Positions 7,928 through 16,966 are shown, counted from the first letter of the stretch. The stretch is 64,000 bases of DNA from Streptosporangium brasiliense (GCF_030811595.1 NZ_JAUSRB010000002.1:6944001-7008000); one strand, 5' to 3'. Made by a program: numbers and translations. Notes: generated by a model from the letters alone, not told the origin.

Positions 7928-9091
7928 TCAGGCGGTGACTCGGGCGTCCCAGTCGATACGGTGGTGGTGCACGGGGGCGAACATCTGCTCGGGGGCCGGC
8001 ATCGCGGGACGGTCTCCCGCCTTGCCCGCCTTGGCCTTGTTCTTGGCCGCGGCATCCCCGGCGATCATCGACACACGGGGGCGGCGCAGCCGCTCGTAGG
8101 CCGCGAACGCCTCCTCCGGGGTGGGCAGGTCGCGCAGGCAGCGGGCCAGTTCGACGGCGCTCTCGGCGGACAGTGACGCGCCTTGGCCGGAGCTGGAGGA
8201 GGGGGCGTGCGCGGCGTCGCCGACCAGGACCATGCGGCCCCGGTGCCAGGTCGGGACGTCCGGCATCGCCTCCATCGGGCCGACGGCCATCAGGTCCTCG
8301 GGCGCGGTGCGGGCGAGCAGGGTCTGGCCGGGGACGTGCCCGGCGTACAGGGCGCGCAGCCGCTCCAGCCATTCGGCGGCGGGCACGGCGCGGACCTGGG
8401 CGGAGGTCAGCGGCTCTTCGCTGGGCAGGCTGCCGAACCAGACGATCCGGCCGTCCGGCAGCGCCCAGTAACCGAGGAACGCGCGGCCGAATGCGAAGTA
8501 CATCGTTCCCGGCTCGGCCTCCACGTCATCGCCGGGAGCGATCCCGCCGAAGCTGAGCACCCCGCCGTAGACCGGGCCGGGCGCGTCCGGGTCGATCAGG
8601 GTGCGAACGGTGGAGCGGATGCCGTCCGCGCCGACCAGGACGTCGGCGCTCGCCGTGGTGCCGTCGGCGAACGTGGCGGTCACGCCGTCCGGGCCCTGGA
8701 CCGCGCCGACCAGCCGCTTGCCGTACTGGATCTCGACACCTTGCGCCACCGTGTGGTCGGCGAGGGCGTGGAACAGGTCGGCCCTGGCCATGGCCAGCGT
8801 GGGCGGCAGGCCGGGGAAGCCGTGGAAGTCGGCCAGCCGCCGCCCGGTGGCATCGGCCATCACCACGCCCGGAACCGGCTGTCCGACCTTGGCGACCGCC
8901 TCATCCGCACCGACCACGCCCAGGGCGTTACGGCCGTTGGGGGCCAGGGACAGCATCGCGCCGACCCCGTCGGCGGCGGTGGGGTGGGCCTCGAAAACGG
9001 TGGCGGTGATCCCCGCCCGGGCCAAGGCCAGGGCCGTCACCGGCCCGGCCACGCCACCGCCGATCACCAGGGCCGTCCGCACGCTACTCAT
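7928..9091 (-). CDS. FAD-dependent monooxygenase
   Basis: This 387-residue flavoprotein monooxygenase belongs to the PHBH/UbiH-like group. The dinucleotide-binding motif GGGVAG is at residues 11-16. DVLVGADGIRSTVR is the middle DG motif, and LVGDAAHAPSSSSGQGASLS is the second FAD (GD) motif. It would hydroxylate an aromatic or polyketide-like substrate using NAD(P)H and O2. The start at 9091 follows a GAGGAG site 5 nt away; the upstream ATG at 9121 has no site. It diverges from a PadR regulator with a palindrome between the genes, a typical drug- or phenolic-inducible arrangement. Confidence 0.9.
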   Translation of the reverse strand: MSSVRTALVIGGGVAGPVTALALARAGITATVFEAHPTAADGVGAMLSLAPNGRNALGVVGADEAVAKVGQPVPGVVMADATGRRLADFHGFPGLPPTLAMARADLFHALADHTVAQGVEIQYGKRLVGAVQGPDGVTATFADGTTASADVLVGADGIRSTVRTLIDPDAPGPVYGGVLSFGGIAPGDDVEAEPGTMYFAFGRAFLGYWALPDGRIVWFGSLPSEEPLTSAQVRAVPAAEWLERLRALYAGHVPGQTLLARTAPEDLMAVGPMEAMPDVPTWHRGRMVLVGDAAHAPSSSSGQGASLSAESAVELARCLRDLPTPEEAFAAYERLRRPRVSMIAGDAAAKNKAKAGKAGDRPAMPAPEQMFAPVHHHRIDWDARVTA

Positions 9092-9142
9092 GTTCACTCC
9101 TCGGGAGAGTCTGTCGGTCACAGGCGAAATAGTTTTATTGAA

Positions 9143-9163
9143 ACTAGTTATTGGTCAACTAGT
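9143..9163. promoter_or_regulatory. Putative PadR operator
   Basis: ACTAGTT-ATTGGTC-AACTAGT is a perfect 7-bp inverted repeat with a 7-bp spacer in an otherwise AT-rich patch. It lies between the FAD monooxygenase start (9091) and the PadR gene (9176). PadR repressors commonly bind such dyads over the shared promoter and release on ligand binding. Confidence 0.65.
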
Positions 9164-9175
9164 GTCTGGCATAAG

Positions 9176-9754
9176 ATGGCGGGCATGACCGTACGAAGTT
9201 CACCTCTCGCCCTGACCGTGCTGGCCCTGCTCCACTACAAACCGCTGCACCCCTATGGGATGCAGCGGCTGATCAAGCAGTGGGGCAAGGATCAGGTCGT
9301 CAACGTGAGTCAGCGCGCGAGCCTTTACCGGACGATCGACCGGCTGGCCGCCGAGGGCCTGATCCGGGTCCGTGACACCGAGCGCGACCAGGCCTATCCC
9401 GAGCGGACCGTCTACGAGCTGACCGACGACGGCCGGGCGACCGCTCGCGCCTGGATGGACGAGATGCTGGCCACCCGCAGGCGGGAGTTCCCCGAGTTCC
9501 CCGCCGCCCTTTCCCACCTGCTCATGATCGCTCCAGAGGAGGCCCTCGCCGCCCTGGAGCGCCGCGCCGACAACGTCGCCGCCGACCTTGCCGAGCTGGA
9601 CGCCATCCTGGCCGCTCACACGACCGACGGCCACGCCCGTGTGGGCGCGCTGGAGACCGAGTATCTGCGCGCGGTCGCCGCGACCGAGCGGGACTGGCTG
9701 TGCGCAGTGATCGACGATCTGCGCTCAGGCCGCCTCTCCTGGCAGGGCGCCTGA
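9176..9754 (+). CDS. PadR-family transcriptional regulator
   Basis: 192 residues with an N-terminal winged helix (about residues 8-90; LTVLALLHYKPLHPYGMQRL and TVYELTDDGRATARAWMDEM) and a C-terminal helical dimerisation region. This fits the PadR-s2 type, where the C-terminal helices are long. An alternative start is the ATG at 9185. It is divergent from the FAD monooxygenase, whose expression it probably represses through the 9143-9163 palindrome. Confidence 0.88.
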   Translation: MAGMTVRSSPLALTVLALLHYKPLHPYGMQRLIKQWGKDQVVNVSQRASLYRTIDRLAAEGLIRVRDTERDQAYPERTVYELTDDGRATARAWMDEMLATRRREFPEFPAALSHLLMIAPEEALAALERRADNVAADLAELDAILAAHTTDGHARVGALETEYLRAVAATERDWLCAVIDDLRSGRLSWQGA

Positions 9755-9820
9755 CGGGGGTGAGGCGCATCGGAACGATGGCCGGCGATTATCTCCCCGC
9801 CGGCGCTACCCACCGCCGCA

Positions 9821-10026
9821 TCAGAGCTGGTCGGCGAATGATCGAAGCTCGGCGATCACACTGCACCGCGGCCTCGAGTTGGGCCACCCACAACGCCCGA
9901 TGGGTGGCGAAGCTGTCGATCAGCGCCTGCCGGCGCTGCTCCGGCTTGTCGGACGGGGTGCGACGGGCGAGTCCGTCGCCGAGCTCGTCGACCGCTTCCA
10001 CCAGGAGGTCCCAGTAGCAATCGCGG
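9821..10026 (-). pseudogene. TetR-family regulator, C-terminal fragment
   Basis: The minus strand reads YWDLLVEAVDELGDGLARRT and RQALIDSFATHRALWVAQLE, characteristic of the TetR/AcrR ligand-binding domain. After QCDR a frame change gives the expected end ELRSFADQL with a TGA at 9821. No HTH-coding part is found upstream. From 10027 to about 10358 nothing else can be supported. Confidence 0.5.
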
Positions 10027-10358
10027 AAAATCCAACGGAAATGGGTCTGACCTGCGTGGACGGGCTCTGGGCCTGCCGTCCCGTGATCGCTTTTCTCAAG
10101 GAGTTTCCGCAGGTCAGCAGCAAAACTGTTGGATTCTGCTCCATTGCCACTGGGACCCCAACCCGTGGAGGGCCCTGAGCACCGGCTGCGACTCGTCGGC
10201 AACGTCGGCCGCAAAAGCGTGGATGCCCCTTCCGCTCAGGACGACCCGGCAGGCCCCTGACGGCTCTCGCGGCGAGGGCCGGCGGTGGATTCATCCGGCC
10301 AGAGGCGAGTGCTCCCCTGCGATTGATCACGAACCGGGGCGGGCCGGGCCGGCGACGG

Positions 10359-10564
10359 TCAGCCGTCGCCCCCGTCCCCGCCATAGCCGCCGTAGCTGCC
10401 GCCGCTGTAGTCGCCGCCCGCGCCGGACGACCCCCGGAGCCGGATGAGCTCCCGGAGCCTGAGGGGCCGTCCCAGAGAGAGCCGTCGATGAGCGCGCCCA
10501 CTAGGTATCCGATGCTGCCGAACAGGAGCATGCCCGCGATCAGGTTTTCCAGCTTGTCCGCCAC
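10359..10564 (-). pseudogene. Small membrane protein with Gly-rich tail, frameshifted
   Basis: An ATG at 10564 opens MADKLENLIAGMLLFGSIGY, a single membrane helix, continuing to GALIDGSLWDGPSGSGSSSG. The natural Gly-rich end GGDYSGGSYGGYGGDGGDG and its stop at 10359 lie in another frame, so one indel around 10425-10440 is implied. Small actinobacterial membrane proteins often end this way. Function is unknown, and the interpretation rests on composition only. Confidence 0.35.
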
Positions 10565-10604
10565 AGCGCCCCGCGGTCCGATGCTCGCACGCGACCCCGA
10601 TCAC

Positions 10605-11219
10605 GCTAGCCGCCCGGACCTCAGGCGGCCAGGCGCCACTGGCCGCGCTCTTCGTCCGGCCTCAGGCCTACTTCTTGGGGTGAATGTTCGGGTGGGTCGA
10701 AGGGAGGCGTGCCGTATTCCGGTGGCACCCCTATTCGGCCGCATCCCAACGCTGCCCTCCGGTGCCGAAATCCCAGTCTCCGTGATGTCCGGCACGCACC
10801 CCGTGACCTGCAACGATCGATCTAGTTTGGGGCTGGGGACGCCTGCGGGAGGAGAACGCCACGACGGTGGGCACCGCTTCTCCCTTGCCACAGATAGCAG
10901 GGCCGCTTCACGTAGCGGACGGTGGCCATCGTTCCAGGTCGCGATCATTGATGCCGCAGATAACAGGGCAGTATCTGCGGTCAATTACGCTCGACGAGAC
11001 TCGACACGGAACCGCACAGCGATGACCTGCGCGGACGGGGCTTGGCGCACGATCCGGTTCCGGTGTTCCTCAGATCCCGCGACCGCAGGACCCTGCCGAT
11101 AGGCGACACCTGATTACGTGAGGTCGCCAGTGAACCACCCCCTCTACGGGGGCGCCAGAGGGCTGGGCGCCGTAACGCGCGCCCTCGAAGAGACGTTCTG
11201 GGACTGAACGCCTCAGCCG
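10605..11219. other. Region without a supportable gene
   Basis: About 600 bp with no frame showing convincing codon bias or recognisable domains on either strand. Base composition is slightly less GC-rich than the surroundings. It may be decayed sequence. Confidence 0.4.
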
Positions 11220-12227
11220 TCAGCGGCGCGGTGTATCCAGGAAGGCCGGGTCGAGGACGGCGCCGACGCGCTTGACGTTCTGGACGATGGGGGCGGTCTC
11301 GACGTGGCCGATCGACTTCAGGGCGGCCACCCGTTCGGTGAGGTAACGGTAGAGCTCGCGGGAGTTACGGCATACGACCTGGACGGCCAGGTTGGTGGGC
11401 CCGGTGGTGGCCGCAGCGAAGACGACCTCGGGGTGCCCGGCGAGCGCCTGTCCGGTAGCGACCAGCTCTGCGGGGGCGACCGTCGCCCACAATCGGGCCG
11501 CGGTGTGGAAACCGACGTATGAGAGATCGAACTCGGCGTAGTAGTGGAGCACGCCGATGCCGCGCAGATGGTCGAGACGGCGTCCGACGGTGGACTGCGA
11601 CCAGCCGGTCGCGGCGGCGAGCTCGGCGTGGCCGGCCCGGCCGTCACGGGCCAGGATGTCGAGGAGCTGCTGGTCGCCAGGGTCCAGAGGCTGGATGTCG
11701 TCGATCTCCGGAGCCGGCTCGGGGCTCAGCCGCTGGACCTCCTCCGGGCTGAGAGCCTCCAGGCTGCGGATCCTGCCGGGTGAGCCGTAATAGGTGTGCA
11801 GGACCGAATGCGCAGCGATGGCGACGACCCGGTTACCGCGCGGCAACCCGGCCAGCAGAAGTTGCTCGCTCTCGACCTGGCTGCGGGTGCGTGCGATACA
11901 GAGCAGTTCGGTGCCGCCGGAGACGATCTGGACCCAGGCGGTGTCAGGACGCCGCGCGAGGGTGGCGGCGACGCTCTGCGCCGCGCCGGGCGCGCAGCGG
12001 AGCCTGAGGAGCCATCGGCCGTGGGCGACGTAGTTGGCTGGGGGGACGCCGACGATGCGCAGCACGCCCTGCGAGCGCAATCGGCGGTAGCGGCGGGCGA
12101 TCGTCTGGTCGGAGACGCCGAAGACGTCGGCGATACGGCTGAACGGTGCCCGACCGTCCAGTTGCAGCGCGTGGATGAGCTTGCGGTCGAGGTCGTCGGC
12201 AACGGCGCTGATGGGGAAATTCACCAC
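11220..12227 (-). CDS. Tandem Lrp/AsnC-family regulator
   Basis: 335 residues made of two Lrp/AsnC units. The first HTH is at about residues 10-60 (DLDRKLIHALQLDGRAPFSR) and the second at about 180-230 (GDQQLLDILARDGRAGHAEL, ATGWSQSTVGRRLDHL). Each is followed by a degenerate ligand-sensing domain. Duplicated Lrp proteins are frequent in actinomycetes and often stand next to an efflux or amino-acid transporter gene. Here it is divergent from the MFS pump at 12350, across an AT-rich 120-bp gap, so it probably regulates that pump. Confidence 0.88.
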   Translation of the reverse strand: MVNFPISAVADDLDRKLIHALQLDGRAPFSRIADVFGVSDQTIARRYRRLRSQGVLRIVGVPPANYVAHGRWLLRLRCAPGAAQSVAATLARRPDTAWVQIVSGGTELLCIARTRSQVESEQLLLAGLPRGNRVVAIAAHSVLHTYYGSPGRIRSLEALSPEEVQRLSPEPAPEIDDIQPLDPGDQQLLDILARDGRAGHAELAAATGWSQSTVGRRLDHLRGIGVLHYYAEFDLSYVGFHTAARLWATVAPAELVATGQALAGHPEVVFAAATTGPTNLAVQVVCRNSRELYRYLTERVAALKSIGHVETAPIVQNVKRVGAVLDPAFLDTPRR

Positions 12228-12233
12228 TCAAGA

Positions 12234-12261
12234 GTAAAATATGTCGAAAATACGGATTTAC
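12234..12261. promoter_or_regulatory. AT-rich imperfect dyad between Lrp-type gene and MFS gene
   Basis: A conspicuously AT-rich 28-bp stretch beginning GTAAAATATG and ending GGATTTAC lies just upstream of the Lrp-type gene start, in the divergent region. Only the outer 5 bp of each arm pair well, so this is a candidate site and no more. Confidence 0.35.
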
Positions 12262-12349
12262 GCCCTCCTGGATGGATCTCTCGCAGTTCTTCGGCGATCG
12301 TTGCCGCCTGACCGCTCTGGCGGTCCGCGACGACCGACGGAGGACTGAT

Positions 12350-13849
12350 ATGGGCAAGTGGTGGCCGCTGACGGCGGTCTGTCTCGGGACGTTCATGCTG
12401 CTGGTGGACGTCAACATCGTGACGGTGGCGTTGCCGGACATCGCGATGGGGATGAAGGCGTCGTTCTCCTCGCTGCAGTGGGTCATGGACGTCTACGCGC
12501 TGGTGCTGGCCGCGCTGCTGATGGGTGCGGGCGCGCTCGCCGACCTGGTGGGACGCCGCAAGGTGTACGTGAGCGGGCTGGCGCTGTTCGCGCTGTCGTC
12601 ACTGGTCTGCGGGCTGGCTCCGGACGCGGTGGTGCTCGTCGGCGCGCGGGCGGTGCAGGGCGCCGGCGCGGCGATGATGTTCGCGACGACCGTCGCCTTG
12701 GTCAACGCCTCCTACGAGGGACGCGACCGGGGAGTGGCGTTCGGCGTCTGGGGGGCGGTGAACGGCGCGGCAGCGGGCGTCGGGCCGCTCCTGGGCGGGC
12801 TGGTGACGCAGGAGTTCGGCTGGCGGTGGATCTTCCTGGTGAACCTGCCGGTCAGTGTACTGGCCGTGGGGCTGACCCTGAGGGTGGTTCGCGAGTCGCG
12901 CGACCCGGCGGCACAGCGGATCGATCTGCCCGGTGTGGCGCTGTTCGTCCTGGCCGCTGGCGCGGTGACGTACGCGCTGACAAGGGCGGGAGAGAACGGA
13001 TGGACCTCGGCGACGACGCTCGGCATGTTCACGATCGGGACAGCCGCCCTGATTGCCTTCGTCGTGGTCGAGATCCGTGCCCGGCATTCCCTGCTGGACC
13101 TGCGTCTGTTCCGCAACCCGACGTTCGCCGGGATCATGATCGCCTCGCTGGTGATGTCGGGGGCGGCCTTCGCCTACCTGCTCTACACCTCGCTGTGGCT
13201 GCAGTCCGTCCAAGGGTTGAGCGCGATCGGGGCCGGGTTGGTCATCCTGCCGATGAGCGGCCTGTCGTTCGTGACCTCCTGGCTGACCGGGCGCTTCCTC
13301 CACCGGGTGTCACCTCGGTGGACCGTCGGCGCCGGAATGCTGCTCATCGGGATCGGGACGCTGAGCCAGGCGGTGCTGACCACGAGATCGGGCTGGACCG
13401 CCGTCATCCCCGGGTTCGCGATCACCGGGATCGGCGTCGGACTGGCCCTCCCCAACGTCACGGCGGCGGCGATGGGCTCCGTTCCGCCGGAGCGGAGCGG
13501 GATGGCGGCCGGTGCTGTCAGCGCGTTCAGGCAGCTCGGCTACGCGCTGGGAATCGCGGTGCTTGGCAGCGTCTTCCGTGCGACGCTGCAACATTCCCTG
13601 GAGGGCGAGGTGCCCGATCCCGCCGCCATGACGGAGGCTCTCACCGGTGGCCAGGCCGCGCAGGCGATCAGCCAGGTCTCCGACGCGACCGTCGTCCCGG
13701 CCGCCTACGCGGCCGGCCTCAACGCCGCGACCATGACCGCGGCGGCGATTGCGCTCGCCGCCGCAGTGGCGACGATCGCCCTGGTACGCCGCCCGGCTCC
13801 GGCCCCGAGCCCGGCCGCGCCCGAACCCGCTACGGCCTCAGCACCCTGA
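12350..13849 (+). CDS. MFS drug-efflux transporter, DHA2 (14-TM) type
   Basis: About 499 residues with some 14 hydrophobic segments. Motif A-like GALADLVGRRKVYVSG follows TM2, and the conserved early segment MLLVDVNIVTVALPDI matches the D-x-T/N-I-V-N-V-A-L-P region of EmrB/QacA proteins. It is probably a proton-driven exporter in the cytoplasmic membrane. The ATG at 12350 is chosen because CGGAGGA lies just upstream and the protein then starts at TM1. The tail is Ala/Pro-rich. It is divergent from the tandem Lrp-type regulator. Confidence 0.9.
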   Translation: MGKWWPLTAVCLGTFMLLVDVNIVTVALPDIAMGMKASFSSLQWVMDVYALVLAALLMGAGALADLVGRRKVYVSGLALFALSSLVCGLAPDAVVLVGARAVQGAGAAMMFATTVALVNASYEGRDRGVAFGVWGAVNGAAAGVGPLLGGLVTQEFGWRWIFLVNLPVSVLAVGLTLRVVRESRDPAAQRIDLPGVALFVLAAGAVTYALTRAGENGWTSATTLGMFTIGTAALIAFVVVEIRARHSLLDLRLFRNPTFAGIMIASLVMSGAAFAYLLYTSLWLQSVQGLSAIGAGLVILPMSGLSFVTSWLTGRFLHRVSPRWTVGAGMLLIGIGTLSQAVLTTRSGWTAVIPGFAITGIGVGLALPNVTAAAMGSVPPERSGMAAGAVSAFRQLGYALGIAVLGSVFRATLQHSLEGEVPDPAAMTEALTGGQAAQAISQVSDATVVPAAYAAGLNAATMTAAAIALAAAVATIALVRRPAPAPSPAAPEPATASAP

Positions 13850-13941
13850 CCTAAGCTTGATCTTTAACCTGTCTGTCCAAGCCGGGCAGCGAGGGTGGTT
13901 TCTCGCTTGATGGTTTTGCCGACGTCGTAGTGGGGTGCCGG

Positions 13942-14235
13942 TCAGTCGATGCCTTCGATGATGCGGAAGTCGCGCTCGACTCCGTCGGGGAGGGCCACCA
14001 GCGCCTTCTGGTACGCCTCGCTCTCGTATGCCGCGACGGCCTGTTCAAAGCTGTCGAACTCGATCAGAACGACGCGTTGCGTGATTCCGGCCTCGTGGGC
14101 GACGACTCGGCCGCCACGGTCGAGTCGTCGCCCGCCCCCAGCCTGGACAGCCGGACGGGCCAGCTTGTCATAGGCAGTCAGCCTCTCAGGGGCGGAAATG
14201 GCGGGGTAGACACTGACCCAGTAGCCCTTAGCCAT
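13942..14235 (-). CDS. DUF1330 domain protein
   Basis: 97 residues, nearly all one DUF1330 (dimeric alpha/beta barrel) domain: AKGYWVSVYPAISAPERLTA at the start, VLIEFDSFEQAVAAYESEAY in the middle, and RDFRIIEGID at the end. AGGAGG stands 6 bp before the ATG at 14235. Family members are small cytosolic proteins of uncertain role. Before the IS481 insertion, its start would have faced the LysR-type gene at 15533 across about 190 bp, the classic layout for a LysR target. Confidence 0.85.
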   Translation of the reverse strand: MAKGYWVSVYPAISAPERLTAYDKLARPAVQAGGGRRLDRGGRVVAHEAGITQRVVLIEFDSFEQAVAAYESEAYQKALVALPDGVERDFRIIEGID

Positions 14236-14340
14236 GGAAACCTCCTGTGTTCGGCCGGACACGTCCGACTTCGAATTGACACTCAGATCGATCGATCCCC
14301 GCGACGGGTACTGCGGTCAGTTGAATCGTCATATGCGCAG

Positions 14341-14346
14341 GTTAGG
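14341..14346. repeat. 6-bp target duplication of the IS481 element (left)
   Basis: GTTAGG precedes the left IS end and recurs at 15449-15454 after the right end. It fits an NYTAGN-type target of IS481-family elements. On the minus strand it also supplies the transposase stop codon (TAA at 14342-14344). Confidence 0.75.
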
Positions 14347-15331
14347 TGTATTGACCTGAGAGGTTAGGAACGCGGCTGGCGGGTGGGTGGCCGCCGAGTG
14401 CGGTGTGTGCTCGGTGGTGATTGTAGGCGTGGAGCCAGGGCTCGAACGCGTGCCGGCGTTCCGGTTCACTGATGTAGGGCCGGGCGTAGGCCCACTCGTC
14501 GGCCAGGGTGCGGTGGAAGCGCTCGACCTTGCCGTTGGTCTGGGGCCGGTAAGGGCGGGTGCGTTTGTGGGTGATGCCCAAGCCGGTGAGGGTGTCACGC
14601 CACAGGAAGGACTTGTAGCAGCTGCCGTTGTCGGTCAGGACCCGGCGGACGGTGATGCCCAGGCCGGTGAAGTGGGCGTGGGCGCGGTGCCAGAACGCGG
14701 CGGCGGTTTCCTTGGTCTCATCGGGCAGGATTTCGGTGTAGGCCAGGCGGGAGTGGTCGTCCAGGGCGGTGTGCAGGTAGCTGTAGCCGATCTTGGGTTT
14801 GCCGTGCTTGTAGCGGGCGGTGGTGGTGGCCTTGCGGTGGTGGTGGCCGGTCTGCCGGTCGGTGACGCGGTGGCCGCCGCCGTCGGGGATGTTGCCGAGT
14901 TTCTTGACGTCCACGTGCACCAGGTCGCCCGGCCGGTCGTGTTCGTAGCGGCGGATGGGAAGGGCGGTGGCGCGGTCCAGATGCCGCAGCCGGGCCAGCC
15001 GGTAGCGCGACAGGACCCGGTGCACGGTGGAGGGGTGCAACCCCAGCAGGTAGCCGATGCGGGCCGGTCCCCACCGGCGTGTCACCCGTACCTTGATGAT
15101 CCGACGTTCGGTCCGCGTGGGCAGGCGGTTAGGACTGCGACGCGGCCGGGAGGATCGGTCTGCCATCCCGGCGCGACCGTGTGTGCGGTAGCGGTCGGCC
15201 CAGCGTTTTGCCGTGCTCACCGCTACCTGGAAGCGCTCGGCGGCCCGTCGCAGGGGCCAGCCGTCCTCCACGACGCAGCGGGCCAGGCGAAGCCGCCCGA
15301 GTTCGGTCAGCGGAGCGTTACGGTGGGGCAT
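14342..15331 (-). CDS. IS481-family transposase
   Basis: 329 residues. An N-terminal HTH region (about 10-95; RLARCVVEDGWPLRRAAERF) is followed by an rve/DDE integrase core with D in DLVHVDVKKLG, D in VLTDNGSCYKS and E in NGKVERFHRTL. Start: ATG at 15331, the natural MPHRNAPLTELGRLRLARCV opening of the family. The last sense codon spans the IS end and the TAA lies in the target duplication, so the stop codon is not encoded by the element itself. The gene looks intact and probably active. Confidence 0.92.
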   Translation of the reverse strand: MPHRNAPLTELGRLRLARCVVEDGWPLRRAAERFQVAVSTAKRWADRYRTHGRAGMADRSSRPRRSPNRLPTRTERRIIKVRVTRRWGPARIGYLLGLHPSTVHRVLSRYRLARLRHLDRATALPIRRYEHDRPGDLVHVDVKKLGNIPDGGGHRVTDRQTGHHHRKATTTARYKHGKPKIGYSYLHTALDDHSRLAYTEILPDETKETAAAFWHRAHAHFTGLGITVRRVLTDNGSCYKSFLWRDTLTGLGITHKRTRPYRPQTNGKVERFHRTLADEWAYARPYISEPERRHAFEPWLHAYNHHRAHTALGGHPPASRVPNLSGQYT

Positions 15332-15448
15332 GAAGGGCCTCCGAGGCTCGGCGTAGATGTCGCAATCCACACCGAACCCGCAGGCCCTTCACTTTTCAAC
15401 GATCCACAGACCGTGTCGCCCTGCGTTCTCAACGTCCGTGGTCATTAC
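14347..15448 (-). mobile_element. IS481-family insertion sequence, complete
   Basis: 1,102 bp bounded by terminal inverted repeats that start TGT. The left end is TGTATTGACCTGAGAGGTTA and the complement of the right end is TGTAATGACCACGGACGTTG, with about 21 of the first 29 positions matching. It is flanked by the direct repeat GTTAGG. It has one transposase gene and sits between the DUF1330 gene and its likely LysR-type regulator. Confidence 0.85.
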
Positions 15449-15532
15449 AGTTAGGGCTTGATGTGCGGTCGAGGGAAAGATCGGTACGGGATAGACTCAG
15501 AACGGATCGTTATCAATCGGCAGGGAGGGCAC

Positions 15533-16435
15533 GTGGCGCCGGATACGGTGAGCCTGCGGTACTTCCTGGTGCTGGCGCAGGAGTTGAACTTCACCCGCGC
15601 GGCCGCACGGATCGGTATCGCACAGCCCGCACTCAGCGCCCGGATGCGCCGATTGGAGGCGGAACTCGGTACGGCCCTGCTGGTCCGCAACACGCGTAGC
15701 GTCGTGTTGACCACGGCCGGTGCGGCTTTGGCGGAGTCCGCGCCGCCCGCGCTGGCGGCGCTGGACCGGGCATGGGACACCGCCCGGAGCGCGGCGGCCG
15801 GCGAACTGGGCACGCTGCGCATCGGATACAGCCTCAGCGCCGGGGCCGAGACGGCACCGGCCCTGGTGGACAGGCTGATTCGCGGCAACAGCGGACTCGA
15901 GGTCGGCGCGGTCCCGATGGCGACACCGGAGATCTCCCCCGCGGTCGCCGACGGCCGCATCGATGCCGGGATCACCCGCGGTGAACAGCCGGGCCGTGGC
16001 GTGCGCCGGTTCCTGCTGCGGCGTCAGCGCGTCGGGGTCCAGCTGGCGCAGCACCATCCGCTGGCCGAACACCCGGAGATCGAGATCGCCGACGCGGCCG
16101 CGTATCCGCTGCGGCTCCCGGACCGTGCGGCCAACCCCGTGATCCACGATCAGCTGTCCGCACTGTTCCGAGACACCCGGCCACACCCCCGATTCCACAC
16201 GCCCGCAGTCTCTTTCGACATGTCTCAGCGCGACCTGCGCGACGGGGTCACCCTCGCCCCGGCCGGAGAAGCCGCGGTCACGGCATCACCGGCCGGTCTC
16301 ACCTGGCGACCGCTGCGGGGCGCGCCCAGCCTGACGATCCACCTGGTCCTCCCACGCGAGCAGTCGCCACTACACCGCCGCATCCGTGCCGTCGCCAAAA
16401 CCCTGGCGCACGAGCTGCACTGGCTGCCGGACTGA
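15533..16435 (+). CDS. LysR-family transcriptional regulator
   Basis: About 300 residues. The N-terminal LysR HTH is at roughly residues 4-62 (SLRYFLVLAQELNFTRAAAR, QPALSARMRRLEAELGTALL), followed by a type-2 periplasmic-binding-like effector domain. The start is taken as the GTG at 15533, which follows AGGGAGGG and begins the HTH at residue 5. Its upstream region was cut by the IS481 element, whose right end lies only 84 bp before this start. The presumed divergent target is the DUF1330 gene at 13942-14235. Confidence 0.87.
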   Translation: MAPDTVSLRYFLVLAQELNFTRAAARIGIAQPALSARMRRLEAELGTALLVRNTRSVVLTTAGAALAESAPPALAALDRAWDTARSAAAGELGTLRIGYSLSAGAETAPALVDRLIRGNSGLEVGAVPMATPEISPAVADGRIDAGITRGEQPGRGVRRFLLRRQRVGVQLAQHHPLAEHPEIEIADAAAYPLRLPDRAANPVIHDQLSALFRDTRPHPRFHTPAVSFDMSQRDLRDGVTLAPAGEAAVTASPAGLTWRPLRGAPSLTIHLVLPREQSPLHRRIRAVAKTLAHELHWLPD

Positions 16436-16466
16436 CGCGCAAGAGGTCAAGCGAGACGGACGCCTG

Positions 16467-16551
16467 CGGTGGCGAGACCACCCGCCGGTACACCCTGCCC
16501 ACCCACGCCGACCTCGAAGACGCCGTCGGACGCCTCCCCACCGATCAATAG
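16467..16551 (+). pseudogene. Unidentified C-terminal fragment
   Basis: A short frame ends GETTRRYTLPTHADLEDAVG then RLPTDQ and a TAG at 16549-16551. It has good actinomycete codon use and looks like the tail of a real protein, but I do not recognise the family. It abuts the IS5 remnant, so it may be the interrupted host gene. Confidence 0.25.
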
Positions 16552-16615
16552 GGCACCGCTGATCTGGGCGAACTCAAACGGGTGTACCTGGTTGCACGAC
16601 TCTTACCGATACCCC

Positions 16616-16966
16616 ATGTTCCCCAGACCCCGTAACCCGGACGAGGACCTGCCCGCCGACTTCGAATCGCGCCGCCGCCGCCTGGTCCGTGACCTGCACA
16701 TCCGGCCCCTGATCGCCCGCTGCGGCACCGAACACGGCTCCGGCCCGGGCAAACACCGCTACGTCGTCGAGCAGACCTTCGCCCTGCTGCACGCCTTCCG
16801 GCGGCTCCGCATCCACTGGGAGATCCGTGCAGATATCCACCAAGCCTTCCTCAGCCTGGCCTGCGCGCTCATCTGCTGGCGACGACTCAACTCATTGATC
16901 CGGCCGCCGCTTGGCCGACGGGACTCGTTGGCGGCACCTGCCTTAGTTAACCGTTACCTTATCTAG
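16616..16966 (+). pseudogene. IS5-family transposase, C-terminal remnant
   Basis: The frame encodes a DDE transposase tail: ESRRRRLVRDLHIRPLIARC, GKHRYVVEQTFALLHAFRRL (with the last acidic residue) and WEIRADIHQAFLSLACALIC. The N-terminal half with the first two Asp residues is missing. The end reads on into the operator region of the PadR gene. It is related to, but not identical with, the fragment at the left edge of the window. Confidence 0.75.

Noticed and set aside
10323-11102. 259-codon plus-strand frame in the 10.3-11.1 kb gap
   Set aside because: Its first part is antisense to the small membrane protein, composition is not coding-like and no family is recognisable.
12358-13854. Alternative plus-strand frame across the MFS gene
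   Set aside because: Arg/Gly-rich shadow translation without membrane helices. The other frame encodes a standard 14-helix transporter.
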